Shown piece after piece: positions 31,942 to 42,740 of a stretch of 64,000 nucleotides of DNA. The translations under genes were made by a program, and so were the position numbers. The notes beneath the pieces were generated by a model, which had not been told where the DNA came from, made no database searches, and was given only the letters and a program-made list of their open reading frames with translations. The stretch's first letter is position 1. The number at the start of each line of letters is the position of its first letter. The DNA is from Zygnema cylindricum (lineage: Eukaryota > Streptophyta > Zygnematophyceae > Zygnematales > Zygnemataceae). The DNA is taken from the NCBI GenBank assembly GCA_037447655.1, contig JBBHKE010002026.1, positions 62,001-126,000 on the forward strand. The letters run 5' to 3'.

Positions 31942-33041
31942 GATATCGAAGGATTAGCGCCGTAAGTAGACATAATCTGCAACTTGGTAAGGCTTTTGCT
32001 ACGGCCGGTAGCTGCCGCTGCGTGTCCTGGCAATGCGCAAAGTATCCAGATGTTGGGCGATCTGCAGGTTATCAAAGGCCATAGGCATCTCTCGGGCGAA
32101 AAGCAGCGCCTTGTTAGTGAGTTCTTCCAAAAAAACCTTGTCAGACAGTAAGATAAACGGAAAGCTTGCGGCTTTCTGGATATTCCTACCCAACAAGGGT
32201 TGACGCCCAAATAAGACATTGTATGGAAGGTAATTAGCTAGACTCGCCTCTACCGACATTCGATACCCCATGGCAATATAGCCAAGTGACTCGTCCCACA
32301 CTGTTATATGTTTCTCCAAACAATGCTTGCGTAATGCCCGCTTGAAGGTCTGAACTGCACGTTCCGCCAATCCATCAGTTTGTGGATGATCGCAGGTGGT
32401 TTGACGATGGTCTTTGAGAGCGTCATCTAGCATTTCTAGGAATTCTCCGCGGAATTCAGTCCGTTGATCTGTGAGGACTTCGGCTGGAGCGCCGTATCTT
32501 ATAAGGACATGTTCCTTAAAAGCAGCGGTGGTGAGCTTAGCAGTTTTTGTGGTAACGCTACTACTTCAACCCATTTGCTAAAATTTTCAATCATGATCAT
32601 TTTATATTGTTTCCCCCACCGAGATATCAGAAAAAGGCCAACCAAATCGCACGACCAGTGGTAAAATAACCCGTTGATGGGTAATGGTTGGAGGGTAGTA
32701 TGCTAGTTGCTAAAAGAGGTATGTAGACAATCACATATTGCACACTTGTGCAATACCGCTGCGACATCAAATTGCATCCCAGACCACCAATAGCGTGTCT
32801 GCAACAAGCTTAAGGTGCGCTTGGTCCCATAATGACCCAGCTCGGTGTGAATTTGTTCAATCAGCGAGAGGCGTTCAGTCGGGCGAGGCACGTGCCTGTG
32901 ACTACTATCCGCTAACAATCGAACTAGCGATCCAACTAACCAAAGATATTTTTTAGCTCTTTTCTTTACTTGTTCCTCCTCCTCGGATGTAGTCAAAATG
33001 TTTGTCAAGAGAGGAAAAGAATTAGTGCTCCGTCTCGCCAT
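31942..33041 (-). pseudogene. Ty3-type integrase, broken
   Basis: The zinc region at 33041-32703 reads IEQIHTELGHYGTKRTLSLL, then YWWSGM and CAICDCLH (H-H-C-C). The core after frameshifts includes EVLTDQRTEFRGEF near 32475-32430, and DHPQTDGLAERAVQTFKRAL at 32400-32330 with the third catalytic acid intact. The C-terminal portion FGRQPLLGRNIQKAA is typical of Ty3 pol. The first catalytic Asp region (32690-32480) is unreadable without several frame changes. It leads directly into the PHD-like tail. Confidence 0.87.
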
Positions 33042-33545
33042 GGATCTGGGGTAGAATGGGAGTCTGGCAGCGAAGCTAAAGAACGTGTGATATAAAACCC
33101 TACTGAGATAGAAGCTAAGTCGTCATCAAATTCCTGCAGGACTCCATTGTCTGTGGTCCATGGCAAAGGATTTTATGAAATGCCGTCTGCATTCAAGCTA
33201 AGTAATCCTAGACGGTGAATTATTTCCACATCATATTCTTGTAAAATTAATGCTTATCGTGTTAATATTCCTGATAGTTTATTGTCGGTTAGAAGGGTAA
33301 ACGATTTTTAGTAAAGGTAGTGACAAAAGTGTATAATAACCCAAACTGCTTCCAGACATTCTCCTTCATAACTATTGTAATTTGCCTCCGCACGATTATT
33401 ACTCCTACTTGCGTAAGCGACCACGTATTCTTCTTCTGTTAGTTCACGCTAAGTTAAGATGGTCGCAATAACAAGTTAAGATGGTCGCAATGACAGGCTT
33501 TCCAAAGTCTGTTTGTAGGCATAAAGGTAATTTGTGATTATGAGG
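33042..33545 (-). pseudogene. RNase H region, decayed beyond clear reading
   Basis: Lies between RT and integrase, where Ty3 RNase H belongs and with suitable length. Only scattered short matches are seen and a small duplication (gttaagatggtcgcaat, twice near 33450-33492). Assignment rests on position. Confidence 0.4.
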
Positions 33546-34522
33546 TCATAGGATGGGAGCACTAGAGAGGGCATCTTTCAACTTCTGAAAAGCCAAAGCC
33601 AAAGTCTGATGAGGTCCCCATACGAAAAAGGGCTCTTTTTTGAGTAGATTTTTCAATGGTGAAGCGACAGTGCTGAAACTAGGGACAAATTTGCGATAAT
33701 AATTAGCTAATCCAAAGAAGGCTAGAAGACTCGTGAGATCAACGGGGGTTGACCGTGTGCTGATATCCTCGGTTTTTGCTTCAACTGGTGTGATTCCCTC
33801 GGAGGAAATGAAATGTCCAAGGTAAGGCACACCATCGGACCCGAAAGTACATTTAGTTGGATGACATTTTAATCCGACCTTTTTCAGTTCAGTTAGGACC
33901 CATTCGATATGAGCTCCGTGATCTTCAATTGTGGCAGAGGCGATTATCAAATCATGAATATAACATCGTGCAAACTTGCAAGCACCTAAAATTGAATGCG
34001 TTATTTTTTGAAAAATTTCGAGGCCGTTCTTAAGTCCAAAAGGCAAGACAGACAACTCCCAACGACTATCACTACCCCAAAAGGCGGTTTTATGCCTATC
34101 CTTCTCCTCTATTTCAATCTGGTTAAAGCCTTGTCGTAAATCTAAAATACTGAAATATTTAGCGCCTCCTACATGATCAAATATTTCTTCGGCCAATGGC
34201 ATTAGATGTCGATCTTGTATCATTGTAGCATTAAGTTCACGGTAATCGCCGCACATCTTGCGATTGGTAAAGTTTCCTTCGGCATCTTTTTTTTGGGCAT
34301 GACAGTGGTTGCTGCAAAAGTAGAATCCGACCGATAAATGAGGCCAGTTTGCTCTAATTTAGCGTAACGTTGGTCCACTAATTCCCATTCCGTTTCATAT
34401 AAGCAGTGTTTTGGCTTGAAAATGGGACGATCGTCTTCCACATATATAGACATTTTATAGGTGGTATGGCGACCAAGATCATTCATAGAGAAAGCAAAAG
34501 CGTCGATATTCCGGAGAATCAC
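33546..34522 (-). pseudogene. Ty3-type reverse transcriptase, active site altered
   Basis: The pre-RT block at 34522-34300 has ETEWELVDQRYAKLEQTGLI and STFAATTVMPKK. The frame 34256-33546 (236 codons) has CGDYRELNATMIQDRHLMPL, FSILDLRQGFNQIEIEEKDR, TAF and LPFGLKNGLEIFQ. The active site is CYIHDLIIA, where F/Y-x-D-D is expected, so one catalytic Asp is His. Then VGLKCHPTKCTFG, YLGHFISSEGI, and FFGLANYYRKFVPSFSTVASPL. A frameshift separates the two pieces near 34250. An upstream segment in the same frame (34852-34574) joins RT to the methyltransferase and carries an imperfect HMSTP repeat. Confidence 0.92.
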
Positions 34523-34961
34523 TTCGTTCAGTAGATCATGTTCAAATTGAGAGGGATTAGAGCCGAATTTCCATTAAGGAGATTTCGAACCTTTAATCGT
34601 CATTGATTCCATGGCTTGTGCAAAAGCTAGATGTTCATCCGCGATAAGTGACTGACCTAATGAGTAAACAACCGGTGTTTCTTGTAAGCAGTTTGTCCAA
34701 TGGTGCCAGCTGCGAGTAGGAAAGGCCGCAGTCCAGTGAGGAGGTGTTGACATATGACTAGAGGGAGCAGATGGTGTTGACATATGCCAAGAGAGAGCAT
34801 ATTGGGCAGCAGAATATGCCGGAATGGACCATGACATGTGGCTAGGGTTCAAGAAATCGTAGATTGTGACATCAGAGAAGGTTTTATAGAGGATGGGAAG
34901 AGCAAAAATTGAGAAGATTTCCTTCTAAGGGTGACAATGTGTTTAGAAAATGGTGGTGCAC

Positions 34962-34971
34962 CCCCCCCCTA
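34962..34971 (-). promoter_or_regulatory. Internal G-tract, possible central polypurine tract
   Basis: On the minus strand agctagggggggggtgcacc, just after the methyltransferase frame ends and before RT. A G9 tract in the near-identical word agctggggggggg closes the element at 31531-31540. In some retroelements a second internal polypurine tract primes plus-strand DNA. Function inferred from similarity only. Confidence 0.35.
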
Positions 34972-34997
34972 GCTGGTTGAGATGGATGGGTTTGTGC

Positions 34998-35993
34998 TTA
35001 ACGACCTGCTGCAAATCCGAGGCCTAAGACAAAGTAGAGGGATAGAGGGTCCATGACACGATCTAAAAAGATGCAGCGCTGTTGTTTTGTGAGATTATTG
35101 GCCGCCATAGTGTTGGGAAGGAAATGCATAAGGTGTTCCCGTTCTGTGGCTGTAGGTTCATCTAGGCCGCCTGTGTGAATATTTCTAAGCAGGCAGGGCC
35201 CATCACCAGAGAAAGCGTGAGAGTGTGGATAAGACACTAGAGTGGGGAGAACTTTGAGTGGTTCTCCTGAGACGTTAATGTTGTAATTCGATGGGTGATC
35301 AGGCTCTAGACAGGTTTAGACTTTGTGAAAAGGAAGAAGTGCAGTGTGAATATCTGTAAAAGGAAGTTTGACAGAAAGATTTCCTACTCTAAGGCGTCCA
35401 ATATCAATCAAGTTGGTCCATTTAGATCGAACTGGATGAGATAAGGACGCGTGACGAGCGGCATCAATGATAAGAGGAGGACCAATTAATGCTTCTATCC
35501 GCTTGTAATCAGCTAACACTGTAGGTCGAGGATCGTTATAAGTTGCCACGTTTTCCAGAATATATCCCAATGGGCGATCAAAAGATTGCAAAAAATACAT
35601 GATACGAAGTAATTCAAAGAATAATTTGGTGCAGGGATCAGCTAAGCCGAGACCTTTGCCTGCTCGTGACATTCCTTGACACTCCCAACCGGCAAAGAGA
35701 AGATCGATTGGTTCCACATCGAGAAGGTGTTGGTTTCCTATCAAACGAATATCTTGGAGTAATGCTTTATCCATGTGAGCATAGGCAGATTTAGGGAAAA
35801 TATGTGGATATTGTTCGTGTAAAATATTACAGTGATGTGTTTGGGTTTTCCGAGCTAAAGGGTCAGTGTCAACTGAGTAGTAGTGCTTGATTAGTAATCC
35901 GTTGCGAAGGCATGAGAGTAGAGAGGTACGTATGCCTGCGAACAGGTCTAAAATGATTAGACCATCTTGATGAGGTTTGACCTGTATTGGTTT
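34998..35993 (-). pseudogene. Cytosine-5 DNA methyltransferase domain inside pol
   Basis: One frame, continuous except for TAA at 35316-35318, follows directly after the TAG that ends protease. Motif I: LIILDLFAGIRTSLL (35957-35910). Motif II: YYSVDTDPLA. Motif IV: FAGWECQGMSRAGKGLG, with the catalytic Cys kept but Pro replaced by Glu before it. Motif VI: YILENVATYND. Motif VIII region: DAARHASLSHPVRSKWTNL. C-terminal motifs: LPTLVSYPHSHAFSGDGPC, then EPTATEREHLMHF and DRVMDPLSLYFVLGLG. Length (~330 residues) fits a compact catalytic domain of the DNMT3/DRM kind. It would transfer methyl groups from S-adenosylmethionine to cytosine. Related fusions are known in a few algal/dinoflagellate retroelements. 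This copy looks degenerate because of the stop and the altered PCQ. Confidence 0.88.
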
Positions 35994-36842
35994 CTAATTA
36001 ATGGGAAGAAAACCGGAAGGATCTACAGAAATAAGAGGCAGAGGTGGAACCCGCGATAAAGGAATCTGAAGTGTGTGTTTGTAGATGTGATCAAACTCGC
36101 GAGAATCAATAATAAAACCTGGATTATCGAAAATTTCAGGCAAAGAACGACTGTCAGGCAGAATTTCATCTGCGGAAAGAGAATGAAAAATTTCATATCC
36201 CACCGAATTTTTGAAAAAAACATAGACAGATTGGGCTGCGTGAGCCATAATGGGCATGGATTGACGTGCTAAAATTTGAAGGAGACAAATTTTCTTTTCT
36301 GGATAATTGGTAGGACGGTAGGAAAAAGTCTGATAGTACAAATCAACGCCGCCTCCTACTCTAAAAATCACATCTTGCCCCGCTAAACACTCGTAATCAC
36401 TACATTTGGTGACCAATGCGTGAGCACGAACTTCCGCAAAATCAGATTTTGTACCATTTTGAAACCTAAAACAGAGTGGATCCTTTGTAATGCCCAAAAC
36501 TGGTTCGGTTGTTCCCGTTGAGGTTAGTAAATGTGTTGAAGTGGACTGAAGTTTATCAGTTGTAAGACCTAGTTTCAGTGCAAAAGATGACCCCAAAATA
36601 ACTGGTTTTGCACTGGTGTCCATAAGTGGTAATGATGGTATGACACCATTGACTAAAAATGCACCCTTCCCATTATCTAGAAAACTGATGTGTGGGTCAA
36701 GTGAACTACGCTCGTCGGTAGAGATAGGCCTAAGAGCGTCAAGATTACGGTTCATTTGTAAAGCGTATAATGGTGCAAATGGGATGGATGTCAGCGTAGA
36801 TTTTAGGTTGGGTGAATCGGAAATCATAGTAGAAAAATGCAT
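35994..36842 (-). pseudogene. Retroviral-type aspartic protease with N-terminal extension
   Basis: 283-codon frame ending in TAG at 35996-35994. GKGAFLVNGVIPSLPLMDTSAKPVILGS contains the active-site D-T-S-A in the usual setting, then FALKLGL, as in Ty3/caulimovirus-type proteases. The C-terminal 150 residues (QDVIFRVGGGVDLYYQTFSY, PIMAHAAQSVYVFF) link to the methyltransferase and have no domain I recognise. The methyltransferase continues in the same frame after the TAG. A frameshift near 36745-36842 separates it from the gag knuckles. Confidence 0.85.
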
Positions 36843-38634
36843 AATCTTTCCTTAACCCTATGGTTGTCCTGAATGGAGCGGTCAAGAATAGTGAGTGCTT
36901 CCGCCGTGATGGTGGAAGCTGTTTCGGGTAAATTGGTTGCGGTTTTTTGGAAAATGATAATGGTAGACGTGTGCTAGACTGTTTACCCTCGCGATTGTGA
37001 TCAACTGTCCCCTTGTCAAACGTGGTTGCCCGCTTTTGAATGGTTGAATCTCGTAAAACTCGACCTGCTAGCGTGGGGAGGTGGACAACTGTACGAGCCA
37101 TACTAGTTAGGTGAGTCAACAGTTTCATTTGAGCCATAAGGATTGCAAACTGGTCTTTGATCATAGCGGCCATTTGAGTTTGCATTTCCTCTCTCTCTTT
37201 TTCTCTCCGAGACACTTTCGGTGGAGAGTTTTTTTCTGACTCTTTAATTAGTTGGACTACTTTTGCAGATCTAGCCGGTATGCCACCATTTCGAATGTGA
37301 TTTTGATATGAAAATTCAGGGTTTTTGATGTGACAACGATACACAAAGTGGCCAGTCTGTTTGCAGTGTGTACACGTCGTAGATTTATCCGGGCACATCC
37401 GAGCATCATGCTCGATCTTACCACATTGGAAACAAATCCGATTGGATGGTTGATTTGGTGAGGTTCCCATAGATGGGACCCTTGGTGGCCGATTATTTGG
37501 CCCCAAGTTACGAAGAATTGGTGAATTGAAAAAAGTTGGGTTCTTTTTGAGGGGCTTTTGGTTGATCGCAGGCCTCCCACCAACAATTTGGCATCTCGTA
37601 TTCTACAGCGTATTGAGTTGCCTGGTCGAACGTAAATCTGAGATAGTATGTTGGGGTAAGATGGCTTTGAATAAATTTCTTTGACTGGAAAGGAAACTGT
37701 CCAACAAACTTCTAGACAGCTTCGGCATCTGATATCAGATCAGGTAACACTTCTCGCAAGGTCTCCATGCGGGCTCGTAAAGCGGGAGCAGTTTCTCTTG
37801 GTTTACGCTCAAAATTCATTAATTTCTTAACTTGGTCAGGATTTTGCATGCGATACTACTCTTGCAACAAATTAAATATTATGGTGAGAGGGTCTCGTAA
37901 CGGAATAGTTATCCTGGGTCGTGCCGGGACGGCGGCTCGGGCTGCAATGGCATATTGGTGGGGAACCTCCGCCACATCCGGGTAAAGAACATTGCCAAGT
38001 GCATCTAAGCCCTCGAGAATTGCAGTTTGATAAGGAATTTCTGCTTGACCTATTGCCTCAAGCATACCAACAAACTGTGGAGAATATTCAGTCATCGCAA
38101 ATATGCCATCATACTTGCGCGAATATAAGGTAAGGGCGGACTTGCGAAGATAACGCTCAAAAAGGGAGAAAGCGACACGCATGTCAAATCTATCTTGATA
38201 ACGAAAAGCTATATCTCGCATTTCAGTGTCGAATAGCATTCGAAAATGAGATAAACTCATGGTATATTTCATTCCAGAAAAGCAGAATTGAAGTTTACCA
38301 TGAGTACCCTCCAATGTGGAGTCCATCAAAAGAGACGAGTTAGTCGAATTCAAATCCTGAATCGGTGCTAACGGAGACCAAAAAGAAAGAAAATCTGAAT
38401 CAGTTCCCTTTCATTATCTACCTCTTCCACAAGTAGCGTGGAAAGAATGGATGACAAAGATGAGACAGTGGTTAAACCTGAACGAGCAGAAGACGCTCTA
38501 GATTCGATTAAAGGACTTAACGTCAAAGGAACCGAATTTGATAAATTCGATTGATCAAAATTTGATGAACGGGGTGTTTCACCACTACGTGTAGATCCGT
38601 TTGAGTGGTCAAGATTATCCCAATCAGTGGGCAT
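36843..38634 (-). pseudogene. Ty3-type gag with two CCHC knuckles, broken
   Basis: The probable start is ATG at 38634 (MPTDWDNLDHSNGSTRSGET). A Ser-rich N-terminus runs to about 38400. The capsid-like part at 38353-37856 has FRMLFDTEMRDIAFRYQDRF and SLFERYLRKSALTLYSRK; it continues in another frame near 37850-37590 (KLMNFERKPRETAPALRARM). The nucleocapsid at 37506-37300 has CFQCGKIEHDARMC and CTHCKQTGHFVYRC, both perfect CX2CX4HX4C knuckles, then a coiled-coil-like KVSRREKEREEMQTQMAA. Frameshifts separate the parts. Gag forms the particle and binds RNA. Confidence 0.82.
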
Positions 38635-39730
38635 AAAAATGACTAAGATAATAAACAAATCGGTTAAAGGATACGCCCTATACGAGGTGTAACCAATGCT
38701 AAACCATACCACATACGTAGGCAACAATCTCAAACAGTCTGTAACAAGGCCACGATGGCCAGATCTAGTCAACAGGCCGCTTTTACCAAAACCTCTACCT
38801 TGCAAACGAGTGGGCAAGGCCAAAAGGCTAGATGTATAAAGGCAGAAACTTGCTAAACAAGCACCCAGAGGTAAAGATCTAAAGCTCCACAGGCAGAAAA
38901 TAGTTCTATCCAAGGCCACCAACGGCCAGATCTAACAATAAAACTGCACGCCAAACAAACAACAAGAAAAACACAAGGCCACTCACGGCAAGATGGCAAG
39001 CATGGAAAGCGTGGACAGTGCAAATGCTCAATACAATTAGGTCCTGGTGAACCCAATCCAATCACGTTCCCTCTAAACGATCAACAACTATCCTAACACG
39101 TGCTTGCACCCGCAAGGCATCATGAACTTACAAACCACTCTTAACGACTTGTGATTGCTAAGGGTGAACTGCGGTTGTTCGCTCCAACCGGAGTTTTGCA
39201 GAGCTCCCAAAAACAAATCAGCTCCACTATCTCCACTCCAAATTGTCGAGCAGACACCACAAATCAATTACTAACTTAGTTAGTAGCCTATTAGGGCACG
39301 CGTATCAGCACTATGCCACGATCTGCCCGACTATAAAGCAATGGTAATTTTATGTGATAATTCGTGCAACCCAATATATATACCTTAGGGGTGTTTTTTT
39401 ATATGTTTTTTATTTGTTTAAGTTTGCTAGGTGTTATGAGTGAGTTAATCCGGTAGGAAGAAAGAAGAGAAAACGATACCGGACAGTTCAGCAATCTCAG
39501 ATTCAACAACTCAAAAACAAACTAGACAACAAATGAAATGAAAATAAAGCATAGCAAAAATCTAAACATACAGATAAATTGACAAAAACTAGACAGAAAA
39601 ACCAATTGACACAAGGAATAAAGAAACTTTGAAAAACTGACAATTTCAAATTGCAAAAAATGGAGCAAAACTGAAAATGTCAAATTGCAGTAAATAGAAG
39701 AAAAGCTGACAATTTCAAGAGCACAGGAAT
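38635..39730 (-). other. 5' leader of the Ty3-type element
   Basis: About 1.1 kb without a credible gene. Open frames here (38922-38635 and 39065-38853 minus) have no domain. A primer-binding site was not identified. The last ~120 bp contain repeated tgacaatttcaaattgca words, and 39709-39730 is an inverted copy of 40217-40238 within the adjoining LTR. Confidence 0.45.
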
Positions 39731-40903
39731 ATTAAGCCAACGGATAGCCACTAGGCTCCTTGGTTAGTTTATATTACTTACAAGAGTTCAATAAATAAAG
39801 ATTTAACTCAATATCACAGCACACATACTGAAACTGTAGCAAACTGCGAGCAAATATGAGATAACCAGATTTAATCACACACAAAACATACAAGGAAAGC
39901 CAACCCTAATCCACTATCACGCAGTAAACCACACAAGCAAATCCAAAACTGTTCAATCACAATCCAAGGTTCAGCAACAGCCTGAGAAAGAAGACCCAGC
40001 AGCAATCCACTTTATAGGACGCGAGAAGAAGTGAAGGGAAACCGGTTACGCTTCGGCGTGAGCCGCGTAGATAAATTTGTAGGGCAGGTTTACACAGAAA
40101 GAAAGTAAGAGCTAAGCAGCAGAACGCTTAATGACCAGAAAAATAGTCACTAAAACTATCTTGACAATTTCACAAGAAAAATCCTCAAAGTTTAGGTCAA
40201 ATCTTCCAAAATGAGAATTCCTGTGCTCTTGAAATTGTGAGCCACCAAATTCTCCTAAAATTCGCTAAGTATGAAGTCTACAGTTGAGCGCCTAAGCTAC
40301 TACAAATACATGCGTTCTATATAGTTGCCTGCGCCTAATTTGGATTCTGTCCAATAGGCGACCAGAAACGTCTTCCTTACGTTACAAAATCTACAGCATA
40401 CGGATAAAAACCCTTCCAATGCTACATGTAAATGCGTGAGACCTCCAAGGGTCCACGACTTAAAATGGACCAATCACGTCGCCGTGCGCAGTTCAAATCG
40501 CAATCGTTTTTTCTTCTACATCATGTGGGGCCGTAGATGCGCGTTCGAATTTGCGCAAGTCTTGACATGTTTTCAGGTTGGCTCTTCAGTTTGCCAATCG
40601 CACATACGAAATTTAGACTTGTTCGCGTAAATTCCGGCGCTTAACGAATAGACGTACGGACTTCAAAATGTTCGCGGGTTTCACGTCGCCTGACGACTTC
40701 GCGTACGGAATCCAATCAGTCCGCGTGTTTCACGGCGTCAACAAAAATATGTACGGTTCTGTCGCCACCGAAACATATTAGAGTACAAATTAGTGTGGCG
40801 TTTTTTTATACGAACCGTTTACATGAGGATCAAATATATTGAAAAATGCAGTTAGAATGTGATTCAATATAATTAAAATGCGGCGACGCGATGCGGCATG
40901 ACA
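39731..40903 (-). repeat. LTR segment A1
   Basis: Starts attaagccaacggatagcc and ends gcggcatgaca at 40903. Aligns with 28907-30016 and 30213-31329 at visibly lower identity in its right half. The first ~190 bp found in copies 1 and 2 are missing here and found at 31332-31526. The right flank is copia H/N. Confidence 0.75.
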
Positions 40904-42740
40904 TTCATCGGGATAAGAGAGTTTGGTTACCTTGTTGTTAACTTGTTTCTCTTGTAGTCTTTTGCAGCTTCCCCTTCCACCCTCAAACTTTGATGCCGGA
41001 ATGGATGGCTCTTGTGGATTCTTTCAAACAGTTTTGACTTCTCCCCTATCCCTTGATTCTGGGTCTATTTCCACCACGTCTTCTACTTCGGTTTGAGTTG
41101 GCACTAGGGGTTCCACGGCTGAATCCTCCTCGGTCTGAATTGTACCTACAAGATCATCATCTTCTCGAAACCTGGATAGTTAGGAAGCTTAAAGTCATCA
41201 AAATATTTTGACTCAAATCTGATTTTGAGTGTCCTTGTATGTTTAAAGGGATCTATAGATTTCCCTTCATCCATGGCCACTAAATGCTATACTAGGATTA
41301 TATCTTCTCTCTTGAGATCATAGACTTTGTATCCTTTTACATCTTCATCATATCCTAGCAGATGTCGTGGTTTTCCTTTCTGATCCAACATCTAATTTGA
41401 CCGATCTGTGTCTAGATTGAACTCTTGACTAACGAAAACCTTTATGTGTGAAACATCTAGTTTTCGGTCGGTCCATCTCTCAAAAGGAGTTTGACTTTTT
41501 ACTGTCGAAGTAAGAACTCTATTCTTGAGATAATTAGCGTAGTTCATTGCTCTGCCGAGAATATCTTTTCTATCTTCTTATCCTACAACATACTCTTAGC
41601 ACTATCACTTAGTGTTCTATTTAAGCTCTCGGCTACACCATTCTGCTCAAGATTTTTAGGGATTGTCTTGATGTTGCAGTCCATCTTCTCTCAAAAAATC
41701 CTCAAACTGATTGGAGGTATGTTTTCCCCCATTGTCACTCCTTACTCTCTTATTAGAGGTTTCATGAAGTTTCTCACTCCACGCTTTACATTCGTTAAAA
41801 ACATGTGGAGCCTCTGATTTGTTTTTCAGAAAGTAAACTCTAGAATACAGTGACCAATCGTCAGTAATTGTCATTATAAACCTCTTACCTCTGGGTGCAG
41901 GCACTTTGGCCGGTCCCTAAAAATCAGTGTGTACCAAGTCTAAACCTTTTTCTCCTTTATAAATGGCTTCCTTTGGGAAATGTAACTTGTGCGCCTTACC
42001 TTGAGCACAACCACTATAGTAAATTAGGTTTTCACTTTCTCCAAATTGAATTCCTAACACTATTTCCATCTTTGTTATTTCTTTTAGCTTATCTAAATGC
42101 ACATGTCCAAGCCTCTTATGCCACAACATAATATCATGAACACCAGAATAGAAAATTTACTTCTTTTCATTGCTTAAAATCAGCCTAAACATCCGTTGGC
42201 TACCTTTTTTCAGTAAATTAATAAACTTTCTCAAAACTTGCAGTAAAGGTTCCCTTTTTAGTGCTAGTCTCAAAACCTTTATCATCTAACATAGACGTTT
42301 AGATAAGGTTTTTGTTTAACTTTGGAATAAGCAACACATTAGAGAATGCCACTATGGATGTCTTTCACTCCACTAAGACTTTTAGATCTACCGATCCCAC
42401 CATTGTAGTAGTGACTACCTCTCCCATCCTCATATTTTATCTCTACGATGGGGATCTTTCTCATCTTAGTGAACACGTGTATTTCCTTACACATGTGCAT
42501 GGAGGCACCCAAATCCACAATCTAACCTCCTTCACCTTTTAATCCTTCGAATGCACATTTCTGCTTTCGTGGAATTTCGACCTCGGTCTTTGTCTCCAAC
42601 TCGTCATCCAACAACAGCTCATCGTCTTTATCTTCCGATTCCTCTTCATGTACTTGCGTCACAAGAGCATTTTTCTTTCCTCTCAAAGATCCACCGATCT
42701 GCCCCCTCCTTTAACCGTAGTTTGGTTAGCTTAGAGCACT
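40904..42740 (-). pseudogene. Copia H/N integrase and protease, broken
   Basis: Part of the oldest main-family element in the right half of the window. The linker before RT is at 40904-41170. The integrase C-terminus (41200-41640) is decayed. The core at 41904-41656 has RFIMTITDDWSLYSRVYFLKN, then VRSDNGGKHTSNQFEDFLRE (second Asp present). The zinc region at 42129-41917 reads LWHKRLGHVHLDKL...CAQGKAHKL. Protease pieces lie at 42560-42240. RT and RNase H are absent because the element is cut at 40903 by the LTR array; what lies beyond the array is a different copia. Confidence 0.85.

Larger units (their letters stand above)
31527..39730 (-). mobile_element. Ty3-type retrotransposon with DNA methyltransferase and PHD-like finger
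   Basis: Minus-strand order: leader, gag with two CCHC knuckles, aspartic protease, cytosine-5 DNA methyltransferase, RT, RNase H relic, integrase and PHD-like finger. Integrase after RT places it in Ty3/gypsy. The minus-strand 3' end is a G9 tract (31532-31540 on plus). It is bordered by the two halves of one LTR (31332-31526 and 39731-40903) rather than by its own recognisable direct LTRs. Stops and frameshifts throughout show it is an old copy. How the repeats relate to the coding part is discussed in the findings. Confidence 0.85.

Noticed and set aside
36023-36272. Small ORFs overlapping the protease-methyltransferase linker on both strands
   Set aside because: Shadows of the long minus-strand frame 36842-35994.
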